From assembly GCA_023664385.1 (NCBI GenBank), contig JAMPFU010000004.1, positions 1 through 56,590 of the forward strand: a stretch of 56,590 nucleotides of DNA, given 5' to 3'. This document shows, piece after piece, positions 10,119 through 18,687 of this stretch. The stretch is from Clostridium sp. (GTDB taxonomy: Bacteria > Bacillota > Clostridia > Lachnospirales > Lachnospiraceae). Position numbers and translations under genes: made by a program. The number at the start of each line of letters is the position of its first letter. The first letter of the stretch is position 1. Under the pieces are notes generated by a model. The model was given only the letters and a program-made list of their open reading frames with translations. It did no database searches and was not told the origin of the DNA.

Positions 10119-10856
10119 TTACTTTACCCCGCCGTATCTTCTTTCTCTACCATTATAATACCTGACTGCCCGCTTTAATTCCTCCACGTCAAAATCAGGC
10201 CACAAAACATCCGTAAAATAAAATTCCGTGTATGCAAGCTGCCATATAAGAAAATTTGAAATCCGAAGCTCTCCGCTTGTCCGTATCAGCAAATCAGGGT
10301 CAGGCAGCTCTTTCGTATCAAGGTATGTGCCTATAAACGCCTCATCTATATCCTTATCAGACAGTATGCCTTTTTCCACGTCCGCCGCAATTTTTCTTAC
10401 GGCCCTGACAAGCTCATCCCTGCCTCCGTAATTTAAGGCAATTGTAAAATTCAAGCCGTCATAGCAGGCAGTTTTTTTCTCAAGCTCATCTATGCGTTCG
10501 ACGATATCCTGATCAAGGGCAGATTTATCACCTATGATTCTCACTCTCATATTGTTTTTTGAAGCACGCTCAATACAATCCCTAAGATAATTTCTTAAAA
10601 GGTTCATAATGCCTGTAACCTCTTTTGCTGAGCGCTTCCAGTTTTCCGTAGAAAATGCATATACCGTAAGGTATTTTATACCTAAGTTATATGCATCCTC
10701 GCAAATCTGCTCCACAACCTTAGCCCCTGCCTTGTGCCCCATGTTGCGTGGAAGCAGCCTCTTTTTCGCCCACCTTCCGTTACCGTCCATAATTATGGCA
10801 ACATGCTGTGGTATATTCAATCGTTCGCCGTCAATATTTTTTTCCAATATATCCAC
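10119..10856 (-). CDS. uppS: Isoprenyl transferase (undecaprenyl diphosphate synthase)
   Basis: This enzyme extends farnesyl-PP to the C55 lipid carrier used for peptidoglycan. Visible family blocks are IIMDGNGRWAKKR with the catalytic Asp (near residue 24), GHKAG, VYAFSTENWKRS, and the C-terminal LLIRTSGELRISNFL with WQLAYTEFYFTD. The start is uncertain. The frame opens at a GTG (10856) abutting the frr stop, but TAGGTGG lies at better spacing before a TTG at 10847. Either gives about 242-245 residues. It sits between frr and cdsA. Confidence 0.95.
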   Translation of the reverse strand: MDILEKNIDGERLNIPQHVAIIMDGNGRWAKKRLLPRNMGHKAGAKVVEQICEDAYNLGIKYLTVYAFSTENWKRSAKEVTGIMNLLRNYLRDCIERASKNNMRVRIIGDKSALDQDIVERIDELEKKTACYDGLNFTIALNYGGRDELVRAVRKIAADVEKGILSDKDIDEAFIGTYLDTKELPDPDLLIRTSGELRISNFLIWQLAYTEFYFTDVLWPDFDVEELKRAVRYYNGRERRYGGVK

Positions 10857-11402
10857 CTACACCGTAAGGATTTCCTTTGATTTTTCATCAATTGCCTTAT
10901 CAATTTTTTCTACATACTTATCGGTAAGCTTTTGTACCTTATCCTCGTTTCCCTTTAGCTCATCCTCGGATATTTCACTTGCCTTATTCATCTTCTTGAA
11001 GGCGTCATTTGCATCACGCCTTATGTTGCGCACTGCAACCTTTGCAGCCTCGCCCTTTTTCTTTATATCCTTCACTAATTCCTTTCTTCTCTCCTCCGTA
11101 AGCTCAGGGAAATTAATGAGGACGTTTTTTCCGTCATTGTTAGGATTTACACCTAAATCAGAATTTATGATTGCTTTTTCTATCTCCTTAATCATGCTCT
11201 GCTCCCAAGGCGTTATCATAAGGGTTCTCGCCTCAGGAACGGTAACATTGGCAACACCCTGAATAGGCGTAGGCGCACCATAATAGTCTACCTTAAGCTT
11301 ATCAAGTATGTGCGGATTTGCCCTGCCTGCCCTTATGCTTCCATACTCCGCCTCAAGATTTTCAAGCGTTTTTTCCATTTTCGTTTCATATGCCGTCAAC
11401 AT
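10857..11402 (-). CDS. frr: Ribosome recycling factor
   Basis: The 181-residue product splits post-termination ribosomes together with EF-G. The family signature is clear: SIRAGRANPHILDKLKVDYYG near residue 21, then TPIQGVANVTVPEARTL, and the long-helix region TEERRKELVKDIKKKGEAAK. Length is typical. It follows pyrH by 24 bp, the near-universal pyrH-frr pair, and abuts uppS. Confidence 0.97.
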   Translation of the reverse strand: MLTAYETKMEKTLENLEAEYGSIRAGRANPHILDKLKVDYYGAPTPIQGVANVTVPEARTLMITPWEQSMIKEIEKAIINSDLGVNPNNDGKNVLINFPELTEERRKELVKDIKKKGEAAKVAVRNIRRDANDAFKKMNKASEISEDELKGNEDKVQKLTDKYVEKIDKAIDEKSKEILTV

Positions 11403-11426
11403 AATATACCTCCAAATTTATCATCC

Positions 11427-12125
11427 TTAGACACAATTTAAATATGTTCCTTTAAAGTTATCATTGATAGATTTTATAATACTGTCTTTATTTTTTAATG
11501 CAAAAACCCTGACCGGCATTTTATTTTCAATTGCAAGCGCCGCCGCCGCAGTATCTATCACGCCAAGCCTTCTGTCTATTATATCGCTCATAGGCATGAA
11601 ATCGTACTTTTTCGCATCAGGATTTACCTTAGGGTCACTGTCATATACACCATCTATTGCCTTTGCCATAAGTACACACTCTGACTTTGTTTCCACCGCC
11701 CTTAAAATCGTTGCTGTGTCGGTTGAGAAAAACGGATGTCCCGTACCTCCTGCAAAAAAAACAATTTCCCCTGCCTCAAGGTATTCTATCGCCTTATCCC
11801 TTGAGAAAAGCTCTGCCATGGTTCCACAGGAAAAAGGCGTCATAATCCGGGTTTTAGCGCCCTCGGTTCTCAGCATGTCCGCTACATAGATACAGTTCAT
11901 TATGGTTGCAAGCATACCGATATGGTCTGCCTTTACCCTGTCCATATCCTCGGAGGTTCTTCCTCTCCAGAAATTCCCGCCGCCAATCACTACACTTACC
12001 TGTACACCCTTATTGGACAACGCCTTTATCTGCCTTGCAACCTCCTTTACGGTTGCCTCGTCATAGCCTGATTTTTTTTCACCCGATAATGCTTCCCCTG
12101 AAAGCTTAAGAAGTACTCTTTGCAT
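11427..12125 (-). CDS. pyrH: UMP kinase
   Basis: This enzyme phosphorylates UMP to UDP. It is an amino-acid-kinase-fold protein with the N-terminal motif LLKLSGEALSG, VVIGGGNFWRG and the Asp-rich DGVYDSDPKVNPDAKKYD segment. It is 232 residues, the usual length. The ATG at 12125 is preceded by AGGAGAT. It comes 11 bp after the bactofilin gene and before frr. Confidence 0.97.
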   Translation of the reverse strand: MQRVLLKLSGEALSGEKKSGYDEATVKEVARQIKALSNKGVQVSVVIGGGNFWRGRTSEDMDRVKADHIGMLATIMNCIYVADMLRTEGAKTRIMTPFSCGTMAELFSRDKAIEYLEAGEIVFFAGGTGHPFFSTDTATILRAVETKSECVLMAKAIDGVYDSDPKVNPDAKKYDFMPMSDIIDRRLGVIDTAAAALAIENKMPVRVFALKNKDSIIKSINDNFKGTYLNCV

Positions 12126-12136
12126 ATCTTTATCTC

Positions 12137-13519
12137 CTACTCAAAAAAGCTCTTAACGTCAATCTCTGAATAGCACTGGGAACAGAAGCCCTCAATCACA
12201 GCACCATTATTAATCTGTACAGAGCGTGACTTAATGTTACCCATGATTACAGCAGTTGAATCTACGATAACAGGTCCCTTGATATCAATATCACCGTTTA
12301 CTGCACCTGCAATGACTGCTGAGGATGCAATTATATTTCCGACTACAACTGTTCCAACGCCTATCTTAACGCTTCCCTCAGACTTTGTTTCTCCTTCAAT
12401 TCTTGCGGCATTTGCATATACCTCTCCCGCAGCGATATTTCCTTTTACGCAACCGCCTACAATGAGCTTTCCTTTACATTCCACATCACCCTCAACGGTA
12501 CCGATCAGGTCTATGCCGCCCTCTGTGCTTATGCTTCCCTTGATTGTAGTTCCCTTTGTAACATACGTTGTGTCCTCAGACAAAATACTCTCGACATTCT
12601 CCTCCTTCTGCGAAATTGAAATGTCCGTATCTGCCTCCATAAGCTCCGCAATTATATCAGCCTCATTTAAGTTATCATCCGTCTGCTTTTCTTCCATATC
12701 CTTTTCCTTACCCTTTTTGTTATTTTCTTTCTTTTCCTCCTGCTTGAGAACAGCCTCAAGCGCAGCCTTCTCCAAATCTACATCAAACAGGCTGTCGGTT
12801 TTATCAGTCTCACCTGCTTTGTCCTCATCCTCCACCTTTTCAGAAGCTGCATCTGCCACATCAGCCTCTGCGTTTTCTGAAGGTTCTTCCTTTTCGGAGA
12901 CTGCATCCTCTGCTGATGCCGTATCTGCATCTTCCGTATCATCTACTGGGGTTGCAGCTTTACCTTCTTCCACCTCCGAAGGTATATCTTCCGCCTCAGG
13001 CTTTTTGCTTTTTGAAGGTGCCGGTTTCTTTGCTGCCTTCGGCTTCGTTGTTTTCGGCTTTTCTTCCTCTTTTTCCTCAGGCTCCTCGTCTGCTAAAAAC
13101 TCCTTAAACAGCAATGCCTCCACGTCCACGTATTCCTCATCGTCATCATGGTTTTTCGCACTCTTATCCAAATTATCGATTGAAATATCATGCTTATCTT
13201 CTATCATCTCTGCCTGAGGTATATCCTCCAAGTCGTCATCATCGTCATCATAATCTTCGTCAACATCTAAATCGTCATCATATGAAGCATCCTCATTTTC
13301 ATAATCTTCATCGTCATCATATTCACCTTTTTCAATATCCAAAGAAAGGTCGTCCAAATCCTCCAGCATATCCTCCGGTGCAATATCCATATTATCATTC
13401 TCGTCGAATGTATTTACCATATCCTCATCATCATATTCATTTGCAAGCTCATCCTGATCCGGCATAAGCTCATTGACTGCCTGAGCAAAATCACGTTTAA
13501 AATCTTTAAAAAAACCCAT
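12137..13519 (-). CDS. Bactofilin-domain protein with long acidic N-terminal extension
   Basis: The C-terminal 142 residues (319-460) form a bactofilin beta-helix: regular hydrophobic/Gly turns such as GTTIKGSISTEGGIDLIGTV and KGNIAAGEVYANAARIEGET. Bactofilins polymerise into membrane-associated filaments. The first 318 residues are highly unusual: Asp/Glu-rich runs (residues 20-130), then a Lys/Pro/Ala tract (KPKTTKPKAAKKPAPSKSKK near 152), and Glu/Ala-rich linkers. They are probably disordered. Most bactofilins are only 110-160 residues. It is the first gene of the pyrH-to-polC operon and has AAGGAGG upstream. The C-terminal end carries a FCSQC Cys pair. Tethering through the acidic arm is inference. 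Confidence 0.85.
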   Translation of the reverse strand: MGFFKDFKRDFAQAVNELMPDQDELANEYDDEDMVNTFDENDNMDIAPEDMLEDLDDLSLDIEKGEYDDDEDYENEDASYDDDLDVDEDYDDDDDDLEDIPQAEMIEDKHDISIDNLDKSAKNHDDDEEYVDVEALLFKEFLADEEPEEKEEEKPKTTKPKAAKKPAPSKSKKPEAEDIPSEVEEGKAATPVDDTEDADTASAEDAVSEKEEPSENAEADVADAASEKVEDEDKAGETDKTDSLFDVDLEKAALEAVLKQEEKKENNKKGKEKDMEEKQTDDNLNEADIIAELMEADTDISISQKEENVESILSEDTTYVTKGTTIKGSISTEGGIDLIGTVEGDVECKGKLIVGGCVKGNIAAGEVYANAARIEGETKSEGSVKIGVGTVVVGNIIASSAVIAGAVNGDIDIKGPVIVDSTAVIMGNIKSRSVQINNGAVIEGFCSQCYSEIDVKSFFE

Positions 13520-13556
13520 AATAAACCTCCTTTGTAACTATTTGCCCTATCAAGTG

Positions 13557-13585
13557 ATTATACACTAATAAATCAATTATGGCAA
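13557..13585 (-). promoter_or_regulatory. Sigma-A promoter of the bactofilin-pyrH-frr-...-polC operon
   Basis: On the minus strand TTGCCA (13580-13585) and TATAAT (13557-13562) are separated by exactly 17 bp. AAGGAGG follows shortly before the ATG at 13519. It is the only strong promoter seen ahead of the tightly packed operon. Confidence 0.8.
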
Positions 13586-13596
13586 ACAGCTTTTAT

Positions 13597-15153
13597 TTAT
13601 ATATTATCTATAATATCTATATCTCCAACATTGCAGATGATACTTGGAAGAACAATATATGTATATGCATGATACATACGCCTTCTGCTGTTAATAATCT
13701 GAATGTATGAATCCCTGCTGTGATACCCGAGCAAATCCTGTATCTCTAAGTAGGACATATCCTCATATGCAATTCCCATAATGTCTCCAAGCCTTATGAC
13801 AATGTCGCTGATAAGACCCATGCATTTTGTATACTCCTCTATACATTTTTCCGTGTCCGCTATGGAGCCGGAAATAAATTTTGACAGTCTGTCCGGGTCA
13901 AGCCCTATATGTGCTTCCTCAATATACTTCATAAGAATGTCAGGTGCAATGGAAATCGGCTTTTCTTTTTTAAGCTTTGACACATTTTTATTATGGGCGT
14001 TATTTTGTACCCTGCCTCGTATATCAATAATGCCCTTAAATGCATCCGTCTTTTTTTCATTTGCCCAAAATTTGCGGCTTACATCATATATAATCTCCCT
14101 GTGGCAGCTTTCACCATTGGCAAGTGCCTTAAAAAATCCCTGCGCTATAATCACACACCTATCGGTAAATATCAAATTCGTCATTCCGTATTTTTTTACG
14201 GCACCAATCATCTCCTCAATATACTTAAAGAGCTTCATGGAATTTTTTTCGTCACATGGCTTTTTTTCCGAAATTTTTTCCCTGATACCGGATAGGGTTT
14301 CCATATCCGCATCAATATCCCTGCTTATATCATCATATTCGTTTATCAGTGCCTCTGCCTGTTCGTACAAGCCCTTCCGGAGCTGTCCTATCTCATCTAC
14401 TGTAAAATCCTTTTCTATGAGCTTATTCAGCTTTTCCTCCGTGTCAAAGCCATATGAGCTTATAATAATTTCCTGCTCGAAATATTTTTCGGATTTTTTT
14501 AATGTCCCGATTTCCTTTTCGTAATAATTTTCAAGCTTATACTTTAACAGCTCATCCAAATCCTTCGGCATAAGCGCTCTTACAATGTTATTGATGGAGG
14601 CATACGGCTTGTTGCCGACCTTTACTATTATTTCCTCCGTTGTACCCTCGTAACCAAGCCTCTTTATACTCTCGCTCCACGCTCCCGTATCTACAAGCTC
14701 CTTGTATATTGAATACTCAAGTGGTCTTGGGTTTTCTCCAAGCATCCGTTCCGTGTCACAGTAGGAGCCGTCAGAAAGTACATGGTGAAAATCCAGATAA
14801 TTGCATTTTGCAAATGCCTTCGTATCTTTAAATTCCTTATCGCTCATCGGACGCGCCATGCCCACAACGGCTTCCAGCTCTCTTATTTTACCGATTTCCG
14901 GTTCACCGTCATCCTTTATGACAAACTCAATTTCAAGCGCTTCATGTTCGACAAGGAGACTCTCTATCTGCTTCACGGATTTTATAAGCATTTCCGTATT
15001 GCAATCCAAAAATTCCCTTGAAACGTTGTGCGCCACCCATTTTGTTGTTTCGGGTATCAACGTGCCGTCCGCCTCGTATCTCTCATCATACCTTATCACA
15101 TAGTACGGTCTGTTTTGAAGCGTATCTCTTGTATATATCTTCCCTGAAATCAT
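13597..15153 (-). pseudogene. PEP-synthase-like protein, internal fragment lacking both end domains
   Basis: The 518-residue frame is open, but only the middle of a PEP/pyruvate-phosphate-dikinase-like protein is recognisable. It starts at the second half of an ATP-grasp domain (SGKIYTRD, then LEIEFVIKDDGEPEIGKIRE near residue 95). It continues with the family blocks LGENPRPLEYSIYKELV and VGNKPYASINNIVRALMP, then a helical region. It ends at VLPSIICNVGDIDIID, where relatives continue into the swivelling PEP-utilising domain with the catalytic His. The N-terminal nucleotide-binding lobe is also absent, because the HAD gene occupies that space. The frame continues upstream to 15255 only as overlap with HAD; the ATG at 15153 has a weak GGTGAT site. 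It is either a truncated gene still read or a domain-level relic. Confidence 0.5.
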
Positions 15154-15178
15154 TTGTATCACCAGCCTTACACTATAA

Positions 15179-16003
15179 TCAGCCACATAAAATAAACTTA
15201 TGGATAACCTCCACGATGCCGTCCTCGTCACAGGAGGCAGTAATATAGTCGGCATTATCCTTTATGATTTGCTGTGCATTGTCCATTGCAGCACCCACGC
15301 CTGCAAATTTTATCATCGTTAAATCATTAAAGCCGTCACCGCAGCATATACAGTCCTTTTGCTCCATATCTATGATGTCAAGGAGTATGGAAAGACTTTT
15401 TGCCTTGTCAACATCCTTTGTCGTAATTTCAATAAAATATTCCTCGGAGCGAAAAACATTAAGCTCACTGCCTAGCATATGGGCAAGCTTTTTTTCATGC
15501 TCTGCCGCAAGCTCCGGCTCTGCCGTAAGAAGGCATTTTACCATGTCAAAATCAACATAGCCGATAAAGTCCCCAACCTGCTTAATCTTAAGGTTATTTA
15601 ACCTTGCCTCATATTCCATATATGCATCCACAGGTGTTCCCGTAACGGCATAGCTGTCCTGATAGGTAATCATTCCGATATTATTTTCCCTTGCATATTC
15701 ATAGATAGGCTTTGCATAACGCTTCGGTATCATGTTCTGATAGACTGCCTCATGGGTCCTACAGTTTAAAATAAGACCGCCATTATAGGAAAGTGCATAT
15801 CCTCCAAAGCTGTCAAGCTCTATGGCTTTTGCATACTGCTCCATACCACAGTAGGGTCTTCCTGAAGCAAGTGCAACAATATGTCCCTTTTTTTGTATAT
15901 CAATAATTGCATCTCTTGTCTTCTTTGTTATTTCCTTTTTTGAATTGACAAGCGTTCCGTCAATATCCAACACCAAAAGCTTTTTCTTTTTTGTATCTTC
16001 CAT
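15179..16003 (-). CDS. Cof-type HAD-IIB family phosphatase
   Basis: The 274-residue protein has HAD motif I LVLDIDGTLVNS (nucleophile Asp 13), motif II in ALASGRPY, and the motif IV region CCGDGFNDLTMIKFAGVGAAM. A IIB-type cap lies between residues 85 and 200. Relatives dephosphorylate sugar phosphates, FMN or pyridoxal phosphate; the substrate cannot be read from sequence. It is followed by the PEP-synthase-like fragment and transcribed divergently from the small RlmH-like gene at 16120. Confidence 0.85.
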   Translation of the reverse strand: MEDTKKKKLLVLDIDGTLVNSKKEITKKTRDAIIDIQKKGHIVALASGRPYCGMEQYAKAIELDSFGGYALSYNGGLILNCRTHEAVYQNMIPKRYAKPIYEYARENNIGMITYQDSYAVTGTPVDAYMEYEARLNNLKIKQVGDFIGYVDFDMVKCLLTAEPELAAEHEKKLAHMLGSELNVFRSEEYFIEITTKDVDKAKSLSILLDIIDMEQKDCICCGDGFNDLTMIKFAGVGAAMDNAQQIIKDNADYITASCDEDGIVEVIHKFILCG

Positions 16004-16051
16004 CTCTTATCCCCGTCAAAATTTTCTACACGGACTATAATAACATTTTTT

Positions 16052-16080
16052 TTGTTGTTTTAGAAGATATATGTTAGAAT
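16052..16080 (+). promoter_or_regulatory. Promoter of the plus-strand RlmH-like gene
   Basis: TTGTTG (16052-16057) and TAGAAT (16075-16080) are 17 bp apart. A GAGGT site comes just before the ATG at 16120. This supports the plus-strand gene being expressed. Confidence 0.6.
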
Positions 16081-16119
16081 AATTTGTAATAAATTTCACA
16101 TAAAAGCTGCGAGGTACCT

Positions 16120-16521
16120 ATGGAAATTATACTACACATTCAGGCAAAAAAGCTTGACCGTCAATTTAACAGTGCTGTAAATGAATATATAAAAAGGCTT
16201 TCTCCCTTTGCCGCCGTTAAAATAAACACGCATAAGGACATTCAAAATATTCCCCTTCAGTCAGGCTCCTACATTATAAATGTAAACCCGTCCCATCCAC
16301 TTATATCATCCACATACATGGCTGAAAAAATAAATGATATATGTGTATCAGGCTATTCAAGAATTGAGCTTATTGTTTCAAGCAGCTATTCTTATGCCAA
16401 AAGCAATTTTGATTTCGGCATCTCATATATGGATATGGACAGCCAGCTTGTGCTTGTTGCACTGACGGAACAGCTTTACCGTGCCTTCACAATTTTAAAT
16501 AACATTACCTATCACAAATAG
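16120..16521 (+). CDS. Divergent RlmH-like SPOUT paralogue (tail-bearing partner)
   Basis: The 133-residue protein is recognisable as an RlmH relative by its ends. NEYIKRLSPFAAVKI (residues 21-35) matches the family's N-terminal EYxKRLSP block. TEQLYRAFTILNNITYHK at the C-terminus matches the family tail, which ends in YHK or YHR. The middle is degenerate: the SAM-binding glycine loop is replaced by LIVSSSYSYAK (84-94), and the PHQLMR block by DSQLVLV. It therefore probably cannot bind SAM alone. It has its own promoter and ribosome binding site and overlaps the 3-prime end of the convergent rlmH gene by 17 bp. That gene has the loop but lacks the tail. The proposed role is as an obligate partner in 23S rRNA pseudouridine methylation; this is inference. 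Confidence 0.75.
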   Translation: MEIILHIQAKKLDRQFNSAVNEYIKRLSPFAAVKINTHKDIQNIPLQSGSYIINVNPSHPLISSTYMAEKINDICVSGYSRIELIVSSSYSYAKSNFDFGISYMDMDSQLVLVALTEQLYRAFTILNNITYHK

Positions 16522-16963
16522 CAGCCTTCATACGCTCTAAAAGCATAACACGCATAAGCTGATGGGGAAAGGTCATAGGCGAAAAGCTAAGCTTAAAATC
16601 TGCTCTTTTTACCACAGCTTCATGCAAGCCCAAGGAACCTCCTATGACAAAGGTAAGGGTGCCGCTCATTTTGTCCTCTGCATGTCTTACAAATAAGGAA
16701 AAATCTCCTTCATCAACGGTCTTTCCTTCTATACATAAGGCAACAACATAATCCCTGCTTCCAATATGGGACAATAGCGCCTGCCCCTCCATTTGCTTAA
16801 TTTTTTCATTCATGCGTTCGCCTGCCCCTTTGGGAATCGGGCAGTCATTTACAGTGATAAGTCTTATATCCATTTTCTTTTTTATTTGAGCAACATATTC
16901 ATCTATTTTGTCCCTGTAATAGCTTTCCTTTACATTGCCCACAGTCAAAATGTTAATAATCAT
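16505..16963 (-). CDS. rlmH: RlmH-type 23S rRNA pseudouridine methyltransferase, tail missing
   Basis: RlmH methylates N3 of pseudouridine 1915 in helix 69 of 23S rRNA. This 152-residue copy keeps the SPOUT SAM-binding loop TFVIGGSLGLHEAV (104-117) and FKLSFSPMTFPHQLMRVMLL (123-142). It then ends ERMKAAICDR instead of the usual LYRAF...YHK tail. Its N-terminal EYxKRLSP block is also eroded (EYVAQIKKKMDI). No frameshift downstream restores the tail: the sequence after its TAA is antisense to the convergent paralogue. The missing blocks are exactly those kept by the gene at 16120-16521. The ATG overlaps the stop of a possible 28-codon upstream ORF. Confidence 0.85.
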   Translation of the reverse strand: MIINILTVGNVKESYYRDKIDEYVAQIKKKMDIRLITVNDCPIPKGAGERMNEKIKQMEGQALLSHIGSRDYVVALCIEGKTVDEGDFSLFVRHAEDKMSGTLTFVIGGSLGLHEAVVKRADFKLSFSPMTFPHQLMRVMLLERMKAAICDR

Positions 16964-17046
16964 TTTCTTACTTCTTTACATAATGTTGTTATTCTAGTCA
17001 TAATTTGTTCACATTTTTGATTTATATTATAATTATAGTTTTTCAT
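16960..17046 (-). CDS. Possible 28-residue ORF coupled to rlmH
   Basis: GAGAGG precedes an ATG at 17046. The frame runs 28 codons and its TGA overlaps the rlmH ATG (ATGA), the usual geometry of translational coupling. The predicted peptide is polar and basic, with two Cys and a helix-prone second half (KCEQIMTRITTLCKEVRK). No family is recognised. It may be a leader that sets rlmH translation, or a chance frame in AT-rich DNA. Confidence 0.35.
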   Translation of the reverse strand: MKNYNYNINQKCEQIMTRITTLCKEVRK

Positions 17047-17074
17047 AAATCCTCTCTTTAAGTTTATACACAGT

Positions 17075-17105
17075 AAAAGTGCCGGTTACGTTTCCCGGCA
17101 CTTTT
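17075..17105. terminator. Bidirectional terminator between putP and rlmH
   Basis: An 11-bp perfect stem (AAAAGTGCCGG / CCGGCACTTTT) with a 9-nt loop is flanked by A and T tracts. It ends the minus-strand putP transcript four bases after the stop codon. Confidence 0.85.
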
Positions 17106-17108
17106 GTT

Positions 17109-18686
17109 TTATTCTATATTATTATTTTTCACTGCCTCAAATTCGTCTATTACGTCCTGTGATACCGGCTTTGTAATAAGGGTAAACAATACGATAAATA
17201 CAAGGCTTACAAAAAATCCTACAAGTAGGGAATAAATACCCGTACTGTCAGCAAGAGTCTGTTTTACAACCATTTCTACCCCCGTAGCTTCATCTACAAC
17301 AGTTTCCTTGACGAGCTTTATATAATCCCATACGATTACAGTTATTCCACCACTCATCATTCCTGCCGCAGCGCCTGCAATATTTGTCCTTTTCCAGTAA
17401 AGGGACATTAAGATTGCAGGTCCAAATGCGCTTCCAAGTCCTGCCCATGCATCAGAAACAAGCCCCATGATACTAGAATCAGGATTCCATGCAATAAGGT
17501 AAGCCACCACTGCCACAATTACAACCGTCACTCTCGCAATGATAAGCACCTGCTTATCATTCATCTTTTTAAAGAATACACCCTTGCACAAATCCTTTGC
17601 AACCGATGAGGAAGCAACCAGAAGCTGAGAGTCAGCCGTCGACATGATTGCCGCAAGGATTCCGCACAGAAAGATACCGCCGATAAACGGAAGCGTCAAA
17701 TCACTCATGAACAGCTTTTTAATCATCTCAATAAAGACATTTTCATTTTCATTTCCGACAGTGGAAAGCACTGTTGGGTAAAGGTATGCCCTTCCGATAA
17801 CACCTATGATACATGCTACTGCAAGTGAAAGAAGCACCCACACGATTGCAACCTTACGTGACTTGCCAAGCTCCTTCTCATCTCTTATCGCCATAAATCT
17901 TACGAGAATGTGCGGCATACCGCAGTAGCCAAGCCCCCATGCAAGCTGTGAGGCAATGCTGGTTGCCTTTATCGGCTTTCCGTTTTCATAAAATATGTTT
18001 AAAAAGTCCTTAGCGCTTACCGTAAGACCACTGTCCACAAGATTTGGTATAATGTGTCCGCTTCCCATTACCATGACTGCTACGATAGGAACGGTAAGTA
18101 TACCCACAAGCATAAGCGTTCCCTGAATAAAATCTGTTGTACATACGGCTAAGAACCCGCCAAGAAATGTGTAAATTAATATAACAACCGCACCAAGCGT
18201 AAGCGCCTGATGATAATCCATCTCTGTGATGGATGCAAAAAGCTTTCCTCCTGCCGCAAATGCAGATGCAGTATACACAAGGAAAAATACAACAATAACA
18301 ATAGATGAAATTGCCTTTAAAATATTTTTGTTATCCCTGAAGCGGTTGCTTAAATATTCAGGAATCGTCATGGCATTGCCTGCCTTTATGGTGTATCTTC
18401 TAAGTCTTCCCGATATAAAAAGCCAGTTTAAAACCGTACCTATGAAAAGTCCAATTGCAATCCATGCCTGATTTGCACCAAAGGCATATATAGCACCCGG
18501 CAGTCCCATTAAAAGCCAGCCACTCATATCTGACGCCTGTGCGGAAAGTGCCGCAACCCAGCCGCCGAGATTTCTGCCACCTAAAAAGTAATCATCTGCA
18601 TTTTTATTTTTCTTTGCATTTGCCGCTCCTATTATTATCATACCGAGCATATAACAAGCAAATGCCACCAAAACCCATACTGTCAT
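17109..18686 (-). CDS. putP: Sodium/proline symporter (SSS family)
   Basis: The 525-residue membrane protein has about 13 hydrophobic helices and matches sodium:solute symporters of the PutP type. ADDYFLGGRNLGGWVAALSA near residue 31 and SDMSGWLLMGLPGAIYAFG are the substrate/sodium-binding start of the family; IMSTADSQLLVASSSVAKDL is the conserved motif near residue 350. It takes up proline with Na+; exact specificity is inference from family resemblance. The ATG follows AAGGATTAAT and lies one base after the thiN stop, so it is probably the last gene of the fmt-to-putP operon. Confidence 0.9.
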   Translation of the reverse strand: MTVWVLVAFACYMLGMIIIGAANAKKNKNADDYFLGGRNLGGWVAALSAQASDMSGWLLMGLPGAIYAFGANQAWIAIGLFIGTVLNWLFISGRLRRYTIKAGNAMTIPEYLSNRFRDNKNILKAISSIVIVVFFLVYTASAFAAGGKLFASITEMDYHQALTLGAVVILIYTFLGGFLAVCTTDFIQGTLMLVGILTVPIVAVMVMGSGHIIPNLVDSGLTVSAKDFLNIFYENGKPIKATSIASQLAWGLGYCGMPHILVRFMAIRDEKELGKSRKVAIVWVLLSLAVACIIGVIGRAYLYPTVLSTVGNENENVFIEMIKKLFMSDLTLPFIGGIFLCGILAAIMSTADSQLLVASSSVAKDLCKGVFFKKMNDKQVLIIARVTVVIVAVVAYLIAWNPDSSIMGLVSDAWAGLGSAFGPAILMSLYWKRTNIAGAAAGMMSGGITVIVWDYIKLVKETVVDEATGVEMVVKQTLADSTGIYSLLVGFFVSLVFIVLFTLITKPVSQDVIDEFEAVKNNNIE

Positions 18687-18687
18687 A

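Noticed and set aside
12234-13217. 327-codon plus-strand frame opposite the bactofilin gene
   Set aside because: It is Ser/Thr-rich only because it is antisense to the Glu/Asp/Ala-rich coding strand.
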